A stretch of DNA of 64,000 bases from Streptomyces lydicus (GCF_001729485.1 NZ_CP017157.1:4340001-4404000); one strand, 5' to 3'. Shown: positions 44,871-54,479, counted from the first letter of the stretch. Notes: generated by a model from the sequence alone, not told the origin. Numbers and translations are program-made.

Positions 44871-45764
44871 TCAGGCGGGGGACTTGATCGCTCGGGTGAC
44901 AGCGGTGACCGCGGGGTGGGGGTGGCCGGGGAGGCGCGCTACGAGAATCCGGCGGACCTCGGGAGGTGCGCCCTCGACGTGCAGCAGGCTCACCCCTGGC
45001 GGCAGGACCGGCGACAGCCGGGACGGCAGCGTCGTCACACCGAAGCCGCCGGCGACCAAGTGCAGCTTCGTCAGCCAGTCGCGCGCCGAGTGGACGATGC
45101 GCGGGCGTCCGGGCAAGCCCGGCCAGACGCCGAGCAGCGGTTCGGAGCTCGATGACGGGGTGGCGATCCACGCGGCGTCGACCAACTCGTCGACGTGCAC
45201 CGTGGTGCGGCCCGCGAACTCTCCGGTGGAAGACGCCGCCACGACCAGTTCGGTGTCCTCGACGGTCTCGACGTGCAGGGGCGGCGACTCGCCGTCCGGC
45301 GGCCGGTGGGGCGGACGGGAGGTCAGCACGGCGAGGTCGATCGAGCCGGCGCGCAGCGCCCGGATCAGACTGGGAGTGGTGCCCTCCCTCGTCGTGACGG
45401 TGATGTGCGGGTCGGTCGTCGCGAGCCGTTTGAGCGCGGCGGGCAGCAACACCGCGCCCGCGCTCAGGAACGCTCCGAGCCGCACCAGTTCGGTCTGCGG
45501 GGAAGTGCCGGTGAGGTCGCGTTCGGCAGCCGCGACGGAATCAAGGATCGTGCGGGCGTGCCGCAGCAGGGTCAGCCCGGCGGGGGTGAGCCGCACCCCG
45601 TCGGGACGGCGTTCGAACAGGGTGGCACCCGCGTTGCGTTCGAGGGCAGCGGCCTGACGTGAGACCGCCGACTGCGTGTAGCCGAGTCGGGTGGCCGCCG
45701 CGGTGAAGCTGCCGGACTCTGCGATCTGCTGCAGGACCCGTAGGCCCACGCTGGAGATGTCCAT
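44871..45764 (-). CDS. LysR-family regulator
   Basis: A 297-aa protein with HTH (IAESGSFTAAATRLGYTQSA, then VSRQAAALERNAGATLFERR) and a LysR substrate-binding domain. ATG 45764 (MDISSVGLRVL) is preferred to an upstream GTG at 45782. A 15-bp palindrome (45763-45777) straddles the start, and the gene is divergent from an oxidoreductase it probably controls. Confidence 0.9.
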   Translation of the reverse strand: MDISSVGLRVLQQIAESGSFTAAATRLGYTQSAVSRQAAALERNAGATLFERRPDGVRLTPAGLTLLRHARTILDSVAAAERDLTGTSPQTELVRLGAFLSAGAVLLPAALKRLATTDPHITVTTREGTTPSLIRALRAGSIDLAVLTSRPPHRPPDGESPPLHVETVEDTELVVAASSTGEFAGRTTVHVDELVDAAWIATPSSSSEPLLGVWPGLPGRPRIVHSARDWLTKLHLVAGGFGVTTLPSRLSPVLPPGVSLLHVEGAPPEVRRILVARLPGHPHPAVTAVTRAIKSPA

Positions 45765-45777
45765 GCGTAGTACGCAT
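45763..45777. promoter_or_regulatory. palindromic LysR site ATGCGTA-G-TACGCAT
   Basis: Perfect 7-bp arms around a single base at the LysR start; fits autoregulation. Confidence 0.5.
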
Positions 45778-45906
45778 ACCACACATGCAGGATCGTCGCT
45801 TCCCGCATGCCTGCCGGGCGCCTAGCGTCTCTCCCGGTGGACAGCGAAGAACACTGAAGAACACCGAAGAAGCCTGACGAAGCCCCACGAACACGGAGGT
45901 CAGCAC

Positions 45907-46995
45907 GTGCGAGCAGCAGTTCTGACGCAGTTCGGCGCCCCGCTCACAGTGCGGGAGGTGCCCGACCCTGAGGCGGGAGGCGGTGAAGTACTGGTCGAGG
46001 TACTCGCCGCCTGTGTGCCCCCCTACGCGGTGGAGGTCTTCAGCGGCGAGCGGAGATACCCCCTCGTCCCTCCCGTCGTGCCCGGTCCCGGCGGCGTGGG
46101 GCGGGTCGTCCACGTCGGACCGGACGCCACCCGGCTGCGCGCCGGCGACCTGGTGTGGTGCGACTCGACGGTGCGGTCACGGGATGACGCCCTGACGCCC
46201 GACATCACGTTGCAAGGCTGGAGTTCCCGAGGCGACGGCGGCGCGAGGCTCGCCCGGCACCTGCGCGACGGGGCGTTCGCCGAGTTGCTGCGGGTCCCCA
46301 CGGAGAACGTCTTTCCCCTTCCCGCGGCGGCTGAGCAGGACCCGGCCCGGTGGGCCGCGCTCTGCGTATATGCCATCTCCTACGGCGGGCTGCTGGCCGG
46401 TGAGCTCGAGGCCGGTGAGACGCTGCTCGTCAGCGGAGCCACCGGAAACCTCGGCAGCAGCGCGGTGGCGCTCGCGCTCGCGATGGGGGCGGGCCGGGTC
46501 GTCGCGCCGGGTCGGAACCCGGCCGCGCTCGGCCTCCTCGCCGACCGGTTCGGCCCGCGCGTACGCCCGGTCCGGCTGACCGGGGACGAGGCCGCCGACC
46601 GCGCGGCGATGACCGAAGCGGCCGACGGCCCGATCGACATGGTGCTCGACCTGCTCCCGCCGAGCGCACCCAGTTCGACGGCGCGCGCGGCAGCCATGAC
46701 CGTGCGCGAGTACGGCCGTGTCGTCCTCATGGGCGGCGTCGGCATGCTCGGCGGCGACGACCTCGCGCTCCCGTATCCGTGGATCATGCGGAACTCGATC
46801 ACCGTGCGCGGGCAGTGGATGTACCCGCGCGCGGCGAACGTCGGCATCATCCGGCTTCTCACCTCGGGTGCGCTGGACCTCGCCCCTGAACGGGTCCGGT
46901 CCTTTCCCCTCGACGCGGTCAACGACGCCGTTGCGTACGCCGCGGCGCACGGCGGACCGTTCGACCGCACGGCCCTCACCCCGCTACGCGGCTGA
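45907..46995 (+). CDS. quinone oxidoreductase-like / zinc-type alcohol dehydrogenase superfamily protein
   Basis: A 362-aa MDR-fold enzyme: GroES-like N-terminus (VREVPDPEAGGGEVLVEVLA, VVPGPGGVGRVVHVG), then a Rossmann domain with LVSGATGNLGSSAVALA. It lacks the GHE zinc signature, placing it nearer quinone oxidoreductases. NAD(P)H-dependent reduction of an unknown substrate is expected. GTG 45907 comes after GGAGGTCAGC. Divergent from the LysR gene. Confidence 0.85.
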   Translation: MRAAVLTQFGAPLTVREVPDPEAGGGEVLVEVLAACVPPYAVEVFSGERRYPLVPPVVPGPGGVGRVVHVGPDATRLRAGDLVWCDSTVRSRDDALTPDITLQGWSSRGDGGARLARHLRDGAFAELLRVPTENVFPLPAAAEQDPARWAALCVYAISYGGLLAGELEAGETLLVSGATGNLGSSAVALALAMGAGRVVAPGRNPAALGLLADRFGPRVRPVRLTGDEAADRAAMTEAADGPIDMVLDLLPPSAPSSTARAAAMTVREYGRVVLMGGVGMLGGDDLALPYPWIMRNSITVRGQWMYPRAANVGIIRLLTSGALDLAPERVRSFPLDAVNDAVAYAAAHGGPFDRTALTPLRG

Positions 46996-47027
46996 CGCAG
47001 GGATCACGCCCTGGTCGCCGGCCGGCC

Positions 47028-47984
47028 TCAGCGGCGCAGGGTGGCCTCCTGCGCCAGATACGACAGCTTCTCGGGGTTGCGGACGGCGTAGAGGCCGGTG
47101 ATGAGGCCGTCGTCGATACGTACCGCCATGACGGTGTCGATCGCGCCGTTGAGCCGGAGGAGCAGCGCCGGGTAGCCATTGACCCGTGCCGGGTGCAGCG
47201 ACACCGCGCCGGCGATCCGGCCCAGCACGGCGGCCACCGTGCCCGCCCCCACCACCGGTGCCAGCGCGGCCCGCACCACTCCCCCGCCGTCGGTCAGGAG
47301 CACGACGTCCGGCGCGAGGAGGTCGAGCAGGCGCTGCAACTCGCCTGTCTCGACTGCCTGTTGGAACGCGTCGAGCGCGTCGCGGGTCTCGGCCTGGGAG
47401 ACGGCGCCGCGTGGGCGGCGTGCCGCGACGTGTGCCCGCGCCCGGTGGGCGATCTGGCGGACCGCGGCCGCGCTCTTGTCGAGGGCTTCCGCGATCTCGT
47501 CATACTCCAGGTCGAACACCTCGCGCAGCAGGAACACCGCCCGCTCGGTCGGTCTGAGCGTCTCCAGCACCAGGAGCATCGCCATCGAGATGCTGTCGGC
47601 CAGCTCTACGTCCTCGGCCACGTCGGGCGCGGTCAGCAGCGGTTCGGGCAGCCAGGGGCCGACGTAGGACTCCTTGCGACGGCGGAGCGTACGCAGTCGG
47701 CTGAGCGCCTGGCGCGTGGTGATCCGGACCAGGTATGCGCGCTGGTCCCGTACCGCATCGAGATCGACTCCCACCCATCGCAGCCAGGTTTCCTGCAGGA
47801 CGTCCTCCGCGTCGGCGGCCGAGCCGAGCATCTCGTAGGCGACGGTGAACAGCAGGTTGCGGTGCGCCACGAACCTTTCGGTGGCGGAGTCCATGCGGCC
47901 ACCGCGTGCGAGGTGTCCGACTGTGTCGTCGGTTGTCCGTTCCCTGCGCTCGCCCATCACTGCTTGTTCCCTGTGCTCGCTCAT
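47028..47984 (-). CDS. ECF41-type sigma factor with SnoaL-like C-terminal domain
   Basis: A 318-aa sigma factor: sigma2 (FTVAYEMLGSAADAEDVLQE, TWLRW), linker WLPEPLL, sigma4 (LRPTERAVFLLREVFDLEYD) and a fused NTF2/SnoaL domain with DGGG and NPEKL, which are the group hallmarks; the C-terminal domain replaces an anti-sigma factor. ATG 47984 has AGGGGCGAG upstream and lies 45 bases from a matching ECF41 promoter (48029-48055); ATG 47957 and 47894 are alternatives. Divergent from a carboxymuconolactone decarboxylase gene, the conserved ECF41 partner. A second such module is at 58300-59867. Confidence 0.9.
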   Translation of the reverse strand: MSEHREQAVMGERRERTTDDTVGHLARGGRMDSATERFVAHRNLLFTVAYEMLGSAADAEDVLQETWLRWVGVDLDAVRDQRAYLVRITTRQALSRLRTLRRRKESYVGPWLPEPLLTAPDVAEDVELADSISMAMLLVLETLRPTERAVFLLREVFDLEYDEIAEALDKSAAAVRQIAHRARAHVAARRPRGAVSQAETRDALDAFQQAVETGELQRLLDLLAPDVVLLTDGGGVVRAALAPVVGAGTVAAVLGRIAGAVSLHPARVNGYPALLLRLNGAIDTVMAVRIDDGLITGLYAVRNPEKLSYLAQEATLRR

Positions 47985-48028
47985 CACTCGCCCCTGCGTG
48001 TTCGCGCTCGGCCGGCTCTCGCGCACAA

Positions 48029-48055
48029 GACGCCGGCTCTCGCCGCTTTGTGACA
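48029..48055 (-). promoter_or_regulatory. ECF41-type promoter for the sigma gene
   Basis: On the minus strand, TGTCACA (48055-48049), a 16-base spacer, then CGTC (48032-48029): the described ECF41 consensus with exact spacing. Implies autoregulation. Confidence 0.7.
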
Positions 48056-48091
48056 TCTCGAAGGGTGTGCTGTACGCCACATGCTCGTGGT

Positions 48092-48118
48092 TGTCACAGG
48101 AAGCGGGGCGCCGGCATC
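48092..48118 (+). promoter_or_regulatory. ECF41-type promoter for the carboxymuconolactone decarboxylase gene
   Basis: TGTCACA (48092-48098), 16 bases, CATC (48115-48118): one change from CGTC in the -10. Confidence 0.6.
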
Positions 48119-48264
48119 TCGTGTTCGTCAAGACGCCGCGTGAAGGCGCATGAACGCGCACGAACGAGCTTGAAGGCGCATGAAGGCGCATGAAGACGAT
48201 AGAGGCGCATGAAGGTGCTTTAACGGTGCACGCGGCGCGTTATTCCACGAGTGAGGACGAAGTC

Positions 48265-48750
48265 ATGGAGCCACGTTTCAACCTGGTCGACAATGAGATC
48301 GGTGCCAAATTCGCCAAGCGATTCGGCAATGCCAGCCTGGTGATCCACCAGTCGTCGCTGCCGAGGTCCACGCAAGAGCTGGTATCGCTGCGCGCCAGCC
48401 AGATCAACGGCTGCGGTTTCTGTGTCGACCTCCACACCAAGGACGCCACGGCCGCCGGCGAAAGCGCCGTCCGGCTCCACCTGGTCGCCGCCTGGCGCGA
48501 GTCCACCGTGTTCACCGAGGCCGAGCGGGCCGCGCTGGCGCTCGCGGAGGAGGGAACCCGGCTCGCTGACGCCCACCAGGGTGTTTCCGACGAGACGTGG
48601 GCGCAGGTCCGCAAGCACTACGACGACGAGCAGATCGCCGCACTGGTCTCCCTGGTCGCCCAGATCAACGCGGCCAACCGGCTCGGCGTGATCGTGCGCA
48701 ACCCGGGCGGCTCCTACGAGCCCGGGATGTTCGCCAACGGGTCGAACTGA
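48265..48750 (+). CDS. carboxymuconolactone decarboxylase/AhpD-like protein
   Basis: A 161-aa helical protein with the AhpD-type redox motif CGFCVDLHTKDA (Cys-x-x-Cys, His) and SLRASQINGC before it. These act as alkylhydroperoxidase-like antioxidant enzymes and are the typical targets of ECF41 sigma factors. ATG 48265 is chosen over a longer frame from 48190 that runs through short GAAGGCGCAT direct repeats. Expressed divergently from the sigma gene. Confidence 0.9.
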   Translation: MEPRFNLVDNEIGAKFAKRFGNASLVIHQSSLPRSTQELVSLRASQINGCGFCVDLHTKDATAAGESAVRLHLVAAWRESTVFTEAERAALALAEEGTRLADAHQGVSDETWAQVRKHYDDEQIAALVSLVAQINAANRLGVIVRNPGGSYEPGMFANGSN

Positions 48751-48769
48751 TCGCCCGATGGAGATGCGG

Positions 48770-48801
48770 CCCGGCCCGGGATCATGCGATCCGGGGCCGG
48801 G
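48770..48801. terminator. bidirectional hairpin between convergent genes
   Basis: 14-bp arms (one mismatch) at 48770-48783 and 48788-48801 with a 4-nt loop, just before the serine hydrolase stop at 48805. Confidence 0.65.
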
Positions 48802-48804
48802 TCT

Positions 48805-49971
48805 TCACATCGCAAAGGCGGAGTTGAGGACGGCCATGACGTAGGGACGTTCGGACGCGGCGCCGGTGGGGTTGAGGGAGTAGGCCACACGGCGTTTCAG
48901 GTCGCGGGTGGTGAAGACGCCGTTGGTCCACCCGGGCAGGGAGCCGGTCTTGCCCCACACGGTGACGCCGTTGTCGAGCGTGACCCGCATCAGACCTCCG
49001 GCGCTGAAGCAGCTCGTTTTGTTGATGCAGTTCGTGTTGGTCGGCGCGCTGGAGACATCGGGCACGGTGAACACAAGCTTCTGCTGTGCGGGTGGGAGGA
49101 GCCGCCCACGGAACAGAGCGGTCATGAACCGGTCCAGATCAGCGGCGGTGGAGATCATGCCGCCCTCGGCCCACGCCCAGGGACTCTGCTCGGTCACCTC
49201 ATCGCTGCCTATGTACACGCGAGCGTGCGGGGTGGGGATGGACATGTCGTCCGGCGACGGGAGGCTGGTGTTCCGCAGTCCTAGCGGCTGGATGATGCGG
49301 CGGGTGACTTCGTCCCTGAAGGTTCGGCCCGTCACCTTCTCGACCAGCAGGCCGGCGACGAAGGTGTTGACGCCGTTGTACTGCTGGACCCTTTCGGGCG
49401 TGGGTGGCTGCCGGCCCTCTTGGCTCTCGGCGGCAGCGAAGGCATTGCGCACCACGTCCTGGGGCGACACGCCCTTGCGCCACCAACCAGGCCCGTCGGC
49501 AGGCCCGGGGATGCCGGCCGGGGCCGGTAAACCGCTGGTGTGGTCCAGGAGTTCGCGCACGGTGACGGTGCCGTACGCGGTCGGGATGAGGTCGGGCAGA
49601 TAGCGCCGGACAGGCGCGTCGATGGCGATGCGGCGCTCGGCAGCCAACTGGAGCACGACCGTGCTGGTGAAGATCTTCGTCACGCTGCCGATACGGAAGT
49701 GAGCGTCACGGGAGACCTCCCCCGCTGTTCCGGTCCACGGCATCGCTCGGCCGTGCCCCGCCACCCTGACCAGCGCACCGGCGACAACCGGATCGGGCAG
49801 ACGCGTCAGCAGATCTCGTATCGGTGCAGGATCGAACGAGGCGGCTGGAGTCGTCCGTTGCGGAGATACCGCAGAGGCCGTCACGGCGGGAACGCACACG
49901 CCTGCTGTGATCGCGGCGAGGGCGACGCCGGTCACGGTCAGGCGACGGAGGGCGGCAGGGCGGTGGCGCAT
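48805..49971 (-). CDS. secreted serine hydrolase (beta-lactamase / D-Ala-D-Ala carboxypeptidase family)
   Basis: A 388-aa class C-type fold. A signal peptide comes first (MRHRPAALRRLTVTGVALAA), then SxxK in IGSVTKIF (nucleophile Ser), YxN as QYNGVN, and KTG in WGKTGSLPGW. HTSGLPAPAG is typical of the EstB/DAC group. Probably acts on peptidoglycan or esters outside the membrane. ATG 49971 follows GGGAGCAGC; an upstream frame to 50040 is unlikely. Confidence 0.85.
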   Translation of the reverse strand: MRHRPAALRRLTVTGVALAAITAGVCVPAVTASAVSPQRTTPAASFDPAPIRDLLTRLPDPVVAGALVRVAGHGRAMPWTGTAGEVSRDAHFRIGSVTKIFTSTVVLQLAAERRIAIDAPVRRYLPDLIPTAYGTVTVRELLDHTSGLPAPAGIPGPADGPGWWRKGVSPQDVVRNAFAAAESQEGRQPPTPERVQQYNGVNTFVAGLLVEKVTGRTFRDEVTRRIIQPLGLRNTSLPSPDDMSIPTPHARVYIGSDEVTEQSPWAWAEGGMISTAADLDRFMTALFRGRLLPPAQQKLVFTVPDVSSAPTNTNCINKTSCFSAGGLMRVTLDNGVTVWGKTGSLPGWTNGVFTTRDLKRRVAYSLNPTGAASERPYVMAVLNSAFAM

Positions 49972-50120
49972 CGTGCTGCTCCCAAGGATGGTGGCGGATG
50001 GCGTGGATGGCGGCGACAGAGCCGGGATTCGGTGACCCATCGGTAACTCTGCCTGGCCGGACAGATGGAACCATCAGGGATCACCCTGAGCAGTCCCCCA
50101 GGCACCCCTGAAAGCCCCTT

Positions 50121-50141
50121 GCCACCTGCCACCTGCCACCT
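50121..50141. repeat. tandem repeat GCCACCT x 3
   Basis: Three perfect 7-bp copies just downstream of the aminotransferase stop and upstream of the hydrolase gene. Confidence 0.7.
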
Positions 50142-50151
50142 GCCGGACAGG

Positions 50152-51279
50152 TCACCCCTGGGCCAACTGGTCGAGGAACTGTCCCGTCAGGTGCAGCCCG
50201 GTGCGAAGGGTTGGGGTGTCGTCGGCGAATCCGATGCGCAGGGTGTGTTCGATGTCGAACGCGGCGCCCGGGGTGAACAGGACGCCGGTCTGCTGCAGCA
50301 GGCGGGTACAGAACTCGTAGGAGCCGATGGGCGCTTCGTAGTGCAACAGCGCGGTGGTGCCCGAGGCCGGCTTGACGTAGCTGATGTCGTCGCGGCTGCT
50401 CACCCACGCGTCGAGGACGTCCAGGTTGGTGCGGGTGATCTGGTGGGAGCGGGCCAGGACGGCGTCCTTGTGCTCCAGTGCGACGCAGGCCAGGAGGTCG
50501 TCGACGCGCCCGACGCTGATCGTGGTGTAGTCCCGGTGCGTGGCCACGGCCTGCAGCAGGCCGGTGGGGCCGACGATCCAGCCCAGGCGCAGCCCGGCCA
50601 GGGAGAACGGCTTGGACATGCTGCCGGTGGAGATGCCGCGCTCGTACAGGTCGGCGATCGAGGTGGTGAACCCGTCACCGGCCTGGTCCACCCCCCGGTA
50701 GACCTCGTCGCACAGCACCCAGGCGCCGGCCCGGTCGGCGATCTTGGCTATGCGGGCCAGGCCGGCCTCGTCGATGAGGGCGCCGGTGGGGTTGTTCGGG
50801 TTGTTGACGGCGATGAGCTTGGTGTCCGAGGTGACCAGGCGGTCGAGTTCGTCGAGATCCGGCAGCCAGCCGTTCTCCTCACGCAGCTGCAGATGGTCGA
50901 CGCGGGCGCCGAAGCTGGCGGGGATGGAGTAGTGCTGTTGATAGGTGGGGACCACGGCGACGACGTGGTCCCCAGGGTCGACGAGGGTGGAGTGCACGAG
51001 TGCGTTCGCACCGATCGCCCCGTGGGTGATCGTGACGTTGTCCGGGCCCTGGGTCGCATACAGGCCCGCGACCAGGGCGCGCAGGCGGGAGCTACCCGGG
51101 ATCGGCCCGTAGGTGAGCGGGGTGGCGTCCAGCTCGGCCAGCACTTCCGCACGCCGGCCGGAGAGTTCCAGCAGCTCACCGGTGGTGAGTGAGCGGACGC
51201 AGGTCTCGGCCAGGTTGTACCGGCAGGTCTCCTCGTGTTCGTTCATCCATTGCTCGACTGCGAATTCGCGGATCTTCAC
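50152..51279 (-). CDS. PLP-dependent aminotransferase, class I/II fold
   Basis: A 375-aa enzyme with NNPNNPTGALID (substrate/cofactor loop), AWVLCDEVYRG (Asp for pyridine N) and SMSKPFSLAGLRLGW (Schiff-base Lys); all canonical. The N-terminus KIREFAVEQWMNEHEETCRY is characteristic of a subgroup whose substrate I cannot name. GTG 51279 is chosen; the frame is open to 51420. Divergent from an XRE-cupin regulator that likely represses it. Confidence 0.85.
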   Translation of the reverse strand: MKIREFAVEQWMNEHEETCRYNLAETCVRSLTTGELLELSGRRAEVLAELDATPLTYGPIPGSSRLRALVAGLYATQGPDNVTITHGAIGANALVHSTLVDPGDHVVAVVPTYQQHYSIPASFGARVDHLQLREENGWLPDLDELDRLVTSDTKLIAVNNPNNPTGALIDEAGLARIAKIADRAGAWVLCDEVYRGVDQAGDGFTTSIADLYERGISTGSMSKPFSLAGLRLGWIVGPTGLLQAVATHRDYTTISVGRVDDLLACVALEHKDAVLARSHQITRTNLDVLDAWVSSRDDISYVKPASGTTALLHYEAPIGSYEFCTRLLQQTGVLFTPGAAFDIEHTLRIGFADDTPTLRTGLHLTGQFLDQLAQG

Positions 51280-51579
51280 CAGGACAGTTCCTTCGTCGTC
51301 TCGTCGTGTCGTCGTGTCGCGTGTCGTCGTCTCGTCGTCGATGCGGCAGGCCGTTGAGGCGGTCCCGCGCATGGCCCGGTCCGGCCCTCCGGGGCGGGAA
51401 GTGAATGGCGTTACCGCCACCGGGCAGATCGATATCGATGACGAACCGGCCGGCGAGGGCCAACTCCCTTCAGAAGGTCCCGAACGCCGCGCGCAGCACA
51501 GCCAGTACAGCCAATGCGGCCAGTGCAGCCAGCACGGTTGGCTCGGAGACGCGAGGGGAGATCGACACTCGCACAGTGA

Positions 51580-51632
51580 GCACTATATTGCGCACTCGGC
51601 GATTCCGGCAATGATTTTGTGCACTATATTGC
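51580..51632. promoter_or_regulatory. two GCACTATATTGC repeats between aminotransferase and XRE-cupin genes
   Basis: Identical 12-bp boxes at 51580-51591 and 51621-51632 (41 bases apart, about four helical turns), the second 6 bases before the XRE-cupin ATG. Each is flanked by GTG/CAC, so a longer imperfect dyad is possible. Probable autoregulatory operators. Confidence 0.6.
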
Positions 51633-51637
51633 TCACC

Positions 51638-52213
51638 ATGAGCAGTGAGGTCGCCGCCGGCAGCAGTGCCACCCAGCAGTTCGTCACCCGTATCGGCGGA
51701 CGCATCCGCGCCCTGCGCAAACAGCGCGGTTGGAGCGTGCAACAGCTGGCCGAGGCCAGCGGGCTCAGCCGCCGGATGCTCACCCAGATCGAACTGGGTC
51801 AGGCAAACCCGAGCCTCGCCACCGTCGACCGTGTCGCACGCACCCTGAACACCGACTTCGCCGCCCTGGCCCTGCCGGAGGGCGACGCGGCGGGTGCGGA
51901 GGTGGACGGAACGCTCGCGTGGCAGGCCCCGGACGGCAGCCAGGCGCTCCTGCTGGGCGCGACCAAGGAACCGCGGGCCGAGTTGTGGCGCTGGACCCTG
52001 GCGCCCGGCGGGCGCTACGACGCGGAACCCGACCGGCCCGGCGCCCAGGAGATCCACCACGTCCTCTCCGGTCGCCTCACCTTGGTACTGCAGACCGGGC
52101 CCCAGGTGGTGGCACCGGGCCAGAGCGCTGTCATCGCCAGCGACCAGCAGTACGCCTACCTCAACGAGGATGCCGAACCGGTCGTCTTCGTACGGGTCGT
52201 CACCGGCGCCTGA
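51638..52213 (+). CDS. XRE-family regulator with cupin domain
   Basis: A 191-aa protein: HTH_3 (IRALRKQRGWSVQQLAEASG, LSRRMLTQIELGQANPSL) followed by a single-domain cupin (EIHHVLSGRLTLVLQTGPQV). This MerR-sized class (PuuR/SutR-like) regulates adjacent metabolic genes in response to a small molecule. ATG 51638. Divergent from the aminotransferase. Confidence 0.9.
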   Translation: MSSEVAAGSSATQQFVTRIGGRIRALRKQRGWSVQQLAEASGLSRRMLTQIELGQANPSLATVDRVARTLNTDFAALALPEGDAAGAEVDGTLAWQAPDGSQALLLGATKEPRAELWRWTLAPGGRYDAEPDRPGAQEIHHVLSGRLTLVLQTGPQVVAPGQSAVIASDQQYAYLNEDAEPVVFVRVVTGA

Positions 52214-52364
52214 CCCGGGCGCATTCGCCGGCGCAGTCCCGGATCCCCGTCCGCCCACCGGCGGCTCCTGGTCTTCCCGGGGTGCGGCCTCCCCCACCGT
52301 TGAGCGACCGCATCGAACCGACCTGCCGTACAACCACGGCGCGCTCTCCGGAGTCTCCCTCCGC

Positions 52365-54467
52365 ATGAATCAAGCCCTTTGCGCCCAGGCTGTCGTCGGT
52401 CCCCGCAGCCGGCGCACCGCCCGGACGCTCGCCGCCGCGGTCGTGCTCGCCGCCACCGGCGGTCTGCTCACCGTCACGGCCGGTACCGCCGAGGCGGCTG
52501 TGACCAGCGCCTCCCCCGTCTTCCAGCGGACGTTCTACGCGAACACCACGTTCAGTGGGACGCCGAGGAAGACGGACTGCGACTCCGTGATCGACCAGAA
52601 CTGGGGTGCAGGTGCCCCGGCGACCGGTCTGCCCTCGAACGACTTCGGTGTCCGCTGGACGGTCACCCGCGACTTCGGCTCAGGCGGGCCGTTCCAGTTC
52701 GCCGCCGAAGCACGTGACGGCATCCGCGTCTACCTCGACGGCGTCCGCAAGATCGACCTGTGGAAGAACGTCTCCACCTCTCAGACGAAAACCGCCAACG
52801 TCACCGTCCCGTCCGGCAGTCACACCCTCCGGATCGACTACGTCAACTGGACCGGCGCCGCGAACGTCAAGTTCACGTACAAGCCCCGTACGTCGGCCGA
52901 TGCCGACAAGGTCAAGCCGCTCACGCCCTCCGGTACCTCCCTTTCGTACTCCTCGTACAGCGCCAAGTTCAGCTGGGCGGCCAACAAGGAGTTGGATCTC
53001 GCGGGGTACCGCGTCTACCGGCGGCTCAAGGGCTCCGCATACCCGCCCGAGCCGCTCGCGACGACGACCTCCACCTCGTACACGGACACCACGCTGCCGA
53101 AGACGGGTGCCACGTACTACTACGAGGTGCGCGCCTTCGACCGGGCCGGTAACGAGTCGGCCGGTACCGCGGACATGGCCCTCACCACCGCTGACCGGAC
53201 GGCGCCCGCCGCCCCCAAGGGCGTCGAGAAGAACTGGGCGATGGGTAACGTCGAGAACGTCTCGCTGTTCTGGGACGGGAACACCGAACCTGATCTCGCC
53301 GGTTACCGGGTCTACCGGTCCATCGGCAAGCCGGTCGCCGTCACCCCGGCGAACCTGGTGAGCGGAAGCACGCCGGTCAGCGGCCCGGGGTTCCGCGAGG
53401 CGCTCCCGCAGACCGGTGACTGGTACTACTACGTCGTCACTGCCGTCGACATCCACGGCAACGAGTCGGCACCCTCGGGGGCGACGAACGAGTTCATGAC
53501 GCAGGACAGGACGCCGCCGGCGGAGACGGCTCTGAACGCACGGGCCGAGGAGAGTGAGGCCGGGATCACCCTGACCTGGGACGCGTCGGAGGCGACGAGC
53601 GAGGACTTCGTCGGCTACCGCGTCTACCGGTCGAGTGCGCCCCGGACGGAAGGGAAGACGCGGGAGCTCGTCGGCGAGCACGTCCGCGGGACGTCCTTCA
53701 CCGATCGGACCGCGACGCCCGGCACCACCTATCACTACTGGGTCGTGGCTGCCGACGAAGCCGGCTGCCAGGGTGCCCCGTCGGTGGACATGGAAATGCA
53801 CGCCCAGGGCAACACCACCGCGCCGCCCGCGGTGTCCGGCCTGACCGTGACGCCGAGCGAGAACGGTGTGTCGCTCAGCTGGGAGGCCAGTGACGACCCC
53901 GGCCTCGACCACTACAAGATCCTGCGCGGCCGGCTCGTCGACGGGAAGTGGGCGTACAAGCCGCTGCTGGACCCCGGGAACTTCCAGCCCTGGAAGTTCA
54001 CCGGGACCCGGCACCACGACCTGACGACCGCCCACGGTGAGCAGGTGCGCTACGCCGTCATCGCCGTCGACCTGTACGGCAACGCCCTCACACCCGAGGG
54101 CGGGGCGACGACGGCCGAGGTGACCGAGTTGGACCTCCGTCCGGACGCCGACGCGACACCCGCCGCGACCGGAGCTCCGCTCACCACTCTCGGCGCACAG
54201 TCATACGGCGATCACGGCTGGATCAGCTGGATATCGTCCCCCGAGGCCGACGAGAGCGGCCACAGGCCAACCGGCTTGAACGTCTACCGCTGGAACCCGG
54301 ACACGCACGTCTTCGACAAGCTCAACGCGACGCCGTTGCCGCGCGAGGACGGCGGGTACTGGGACGCGGCGATGCCGCAGGGCACGACGTCCTTCTACCG
54401 CGTGACCGTGGTGTTCGACGACGGGACGGAGACGGGGGCCACTCAGACAGCGGTCGCTGCTGACTGA
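52365..54467 (+). CDS. secreted multidomain protein with PA14-like and fibronectin type III domains
   Basis: A 700-aa extracellular protein. The signal peptide ends near AEAAVTSASP (about residue 45). A PA14-like carbohydrate-binding beta domain follows (FQRTFYANTTFSGTP, DGIRVYLDGVRKIDLW), then four to five FnIII-like repeats with the recurrent LDLAGYRVYR / TYYYEVRAFDRAGNESA pattern, ending in a final beta domain. It has no catalytic domain; likely a matrix or substrate-binding protein. ATG 52365 is the first reasonable start after the XRE gene. Confidence 0.85.
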   Translation: MNQALCAQAVVGPRSRRTARTLAAAVVLAATGGLLTVTAGTAEAAVTSASPVFQRTFYANTTFSGTPRKTDCDSVIDQNWGAGAPATGLPSNDFGVRWTVTRDFGSGGPFQFAAEARDGIRVYLDGVRKIDLWKNVSTSQTKTANVTVPSGSHTLRIDYVNWTGAANVKFTYKPRTSADADKVKPLTPSGTSLSYSSYSAKFSWAANKELDLAGYRVYRRLKGSAYPPEPLATTTSTSYTDTTLPKTGATYYYEVRAFDRAGNESAGTADMALTTADRTAPAAPKGVEKNWAMGNVENVSLFWDGNTEPDLAGYRVYRSIGKPVAVTPANLVSGSTPVSGPGFREALPQTGDWYYYVVTAVDIHGNESAPSGATNEFMTQDRTPPAETALNARAEESEAGITLTWDASEATSEDFVGYRVYRSSAPRTEGKTRELVGEHVRGTSFTDRTATPGTTYHYWVVAADEAGCQGAPSVDMEMHAQGNTTAPPAVSGLTVTPSENGVSLSWEASDDPGLDHYKILRGRLVDGKWAYKPLLDPGNFQPWKFTGTRHHDLTTAHGEQVRYAVIAVDLYGNALTPEGGATTAEVTELDLRPDADATPAATGAPLTTLGAQSYGDHGWISWISSPEADESGHRPTGLNVYRWNPDTHVFDKLNATPLPREDGGYWDAAMPQGTTSFYRVTVVFDDGTETGATQTAVAAD

Positions 54468-54479
54468 CGGCGCCTACGC

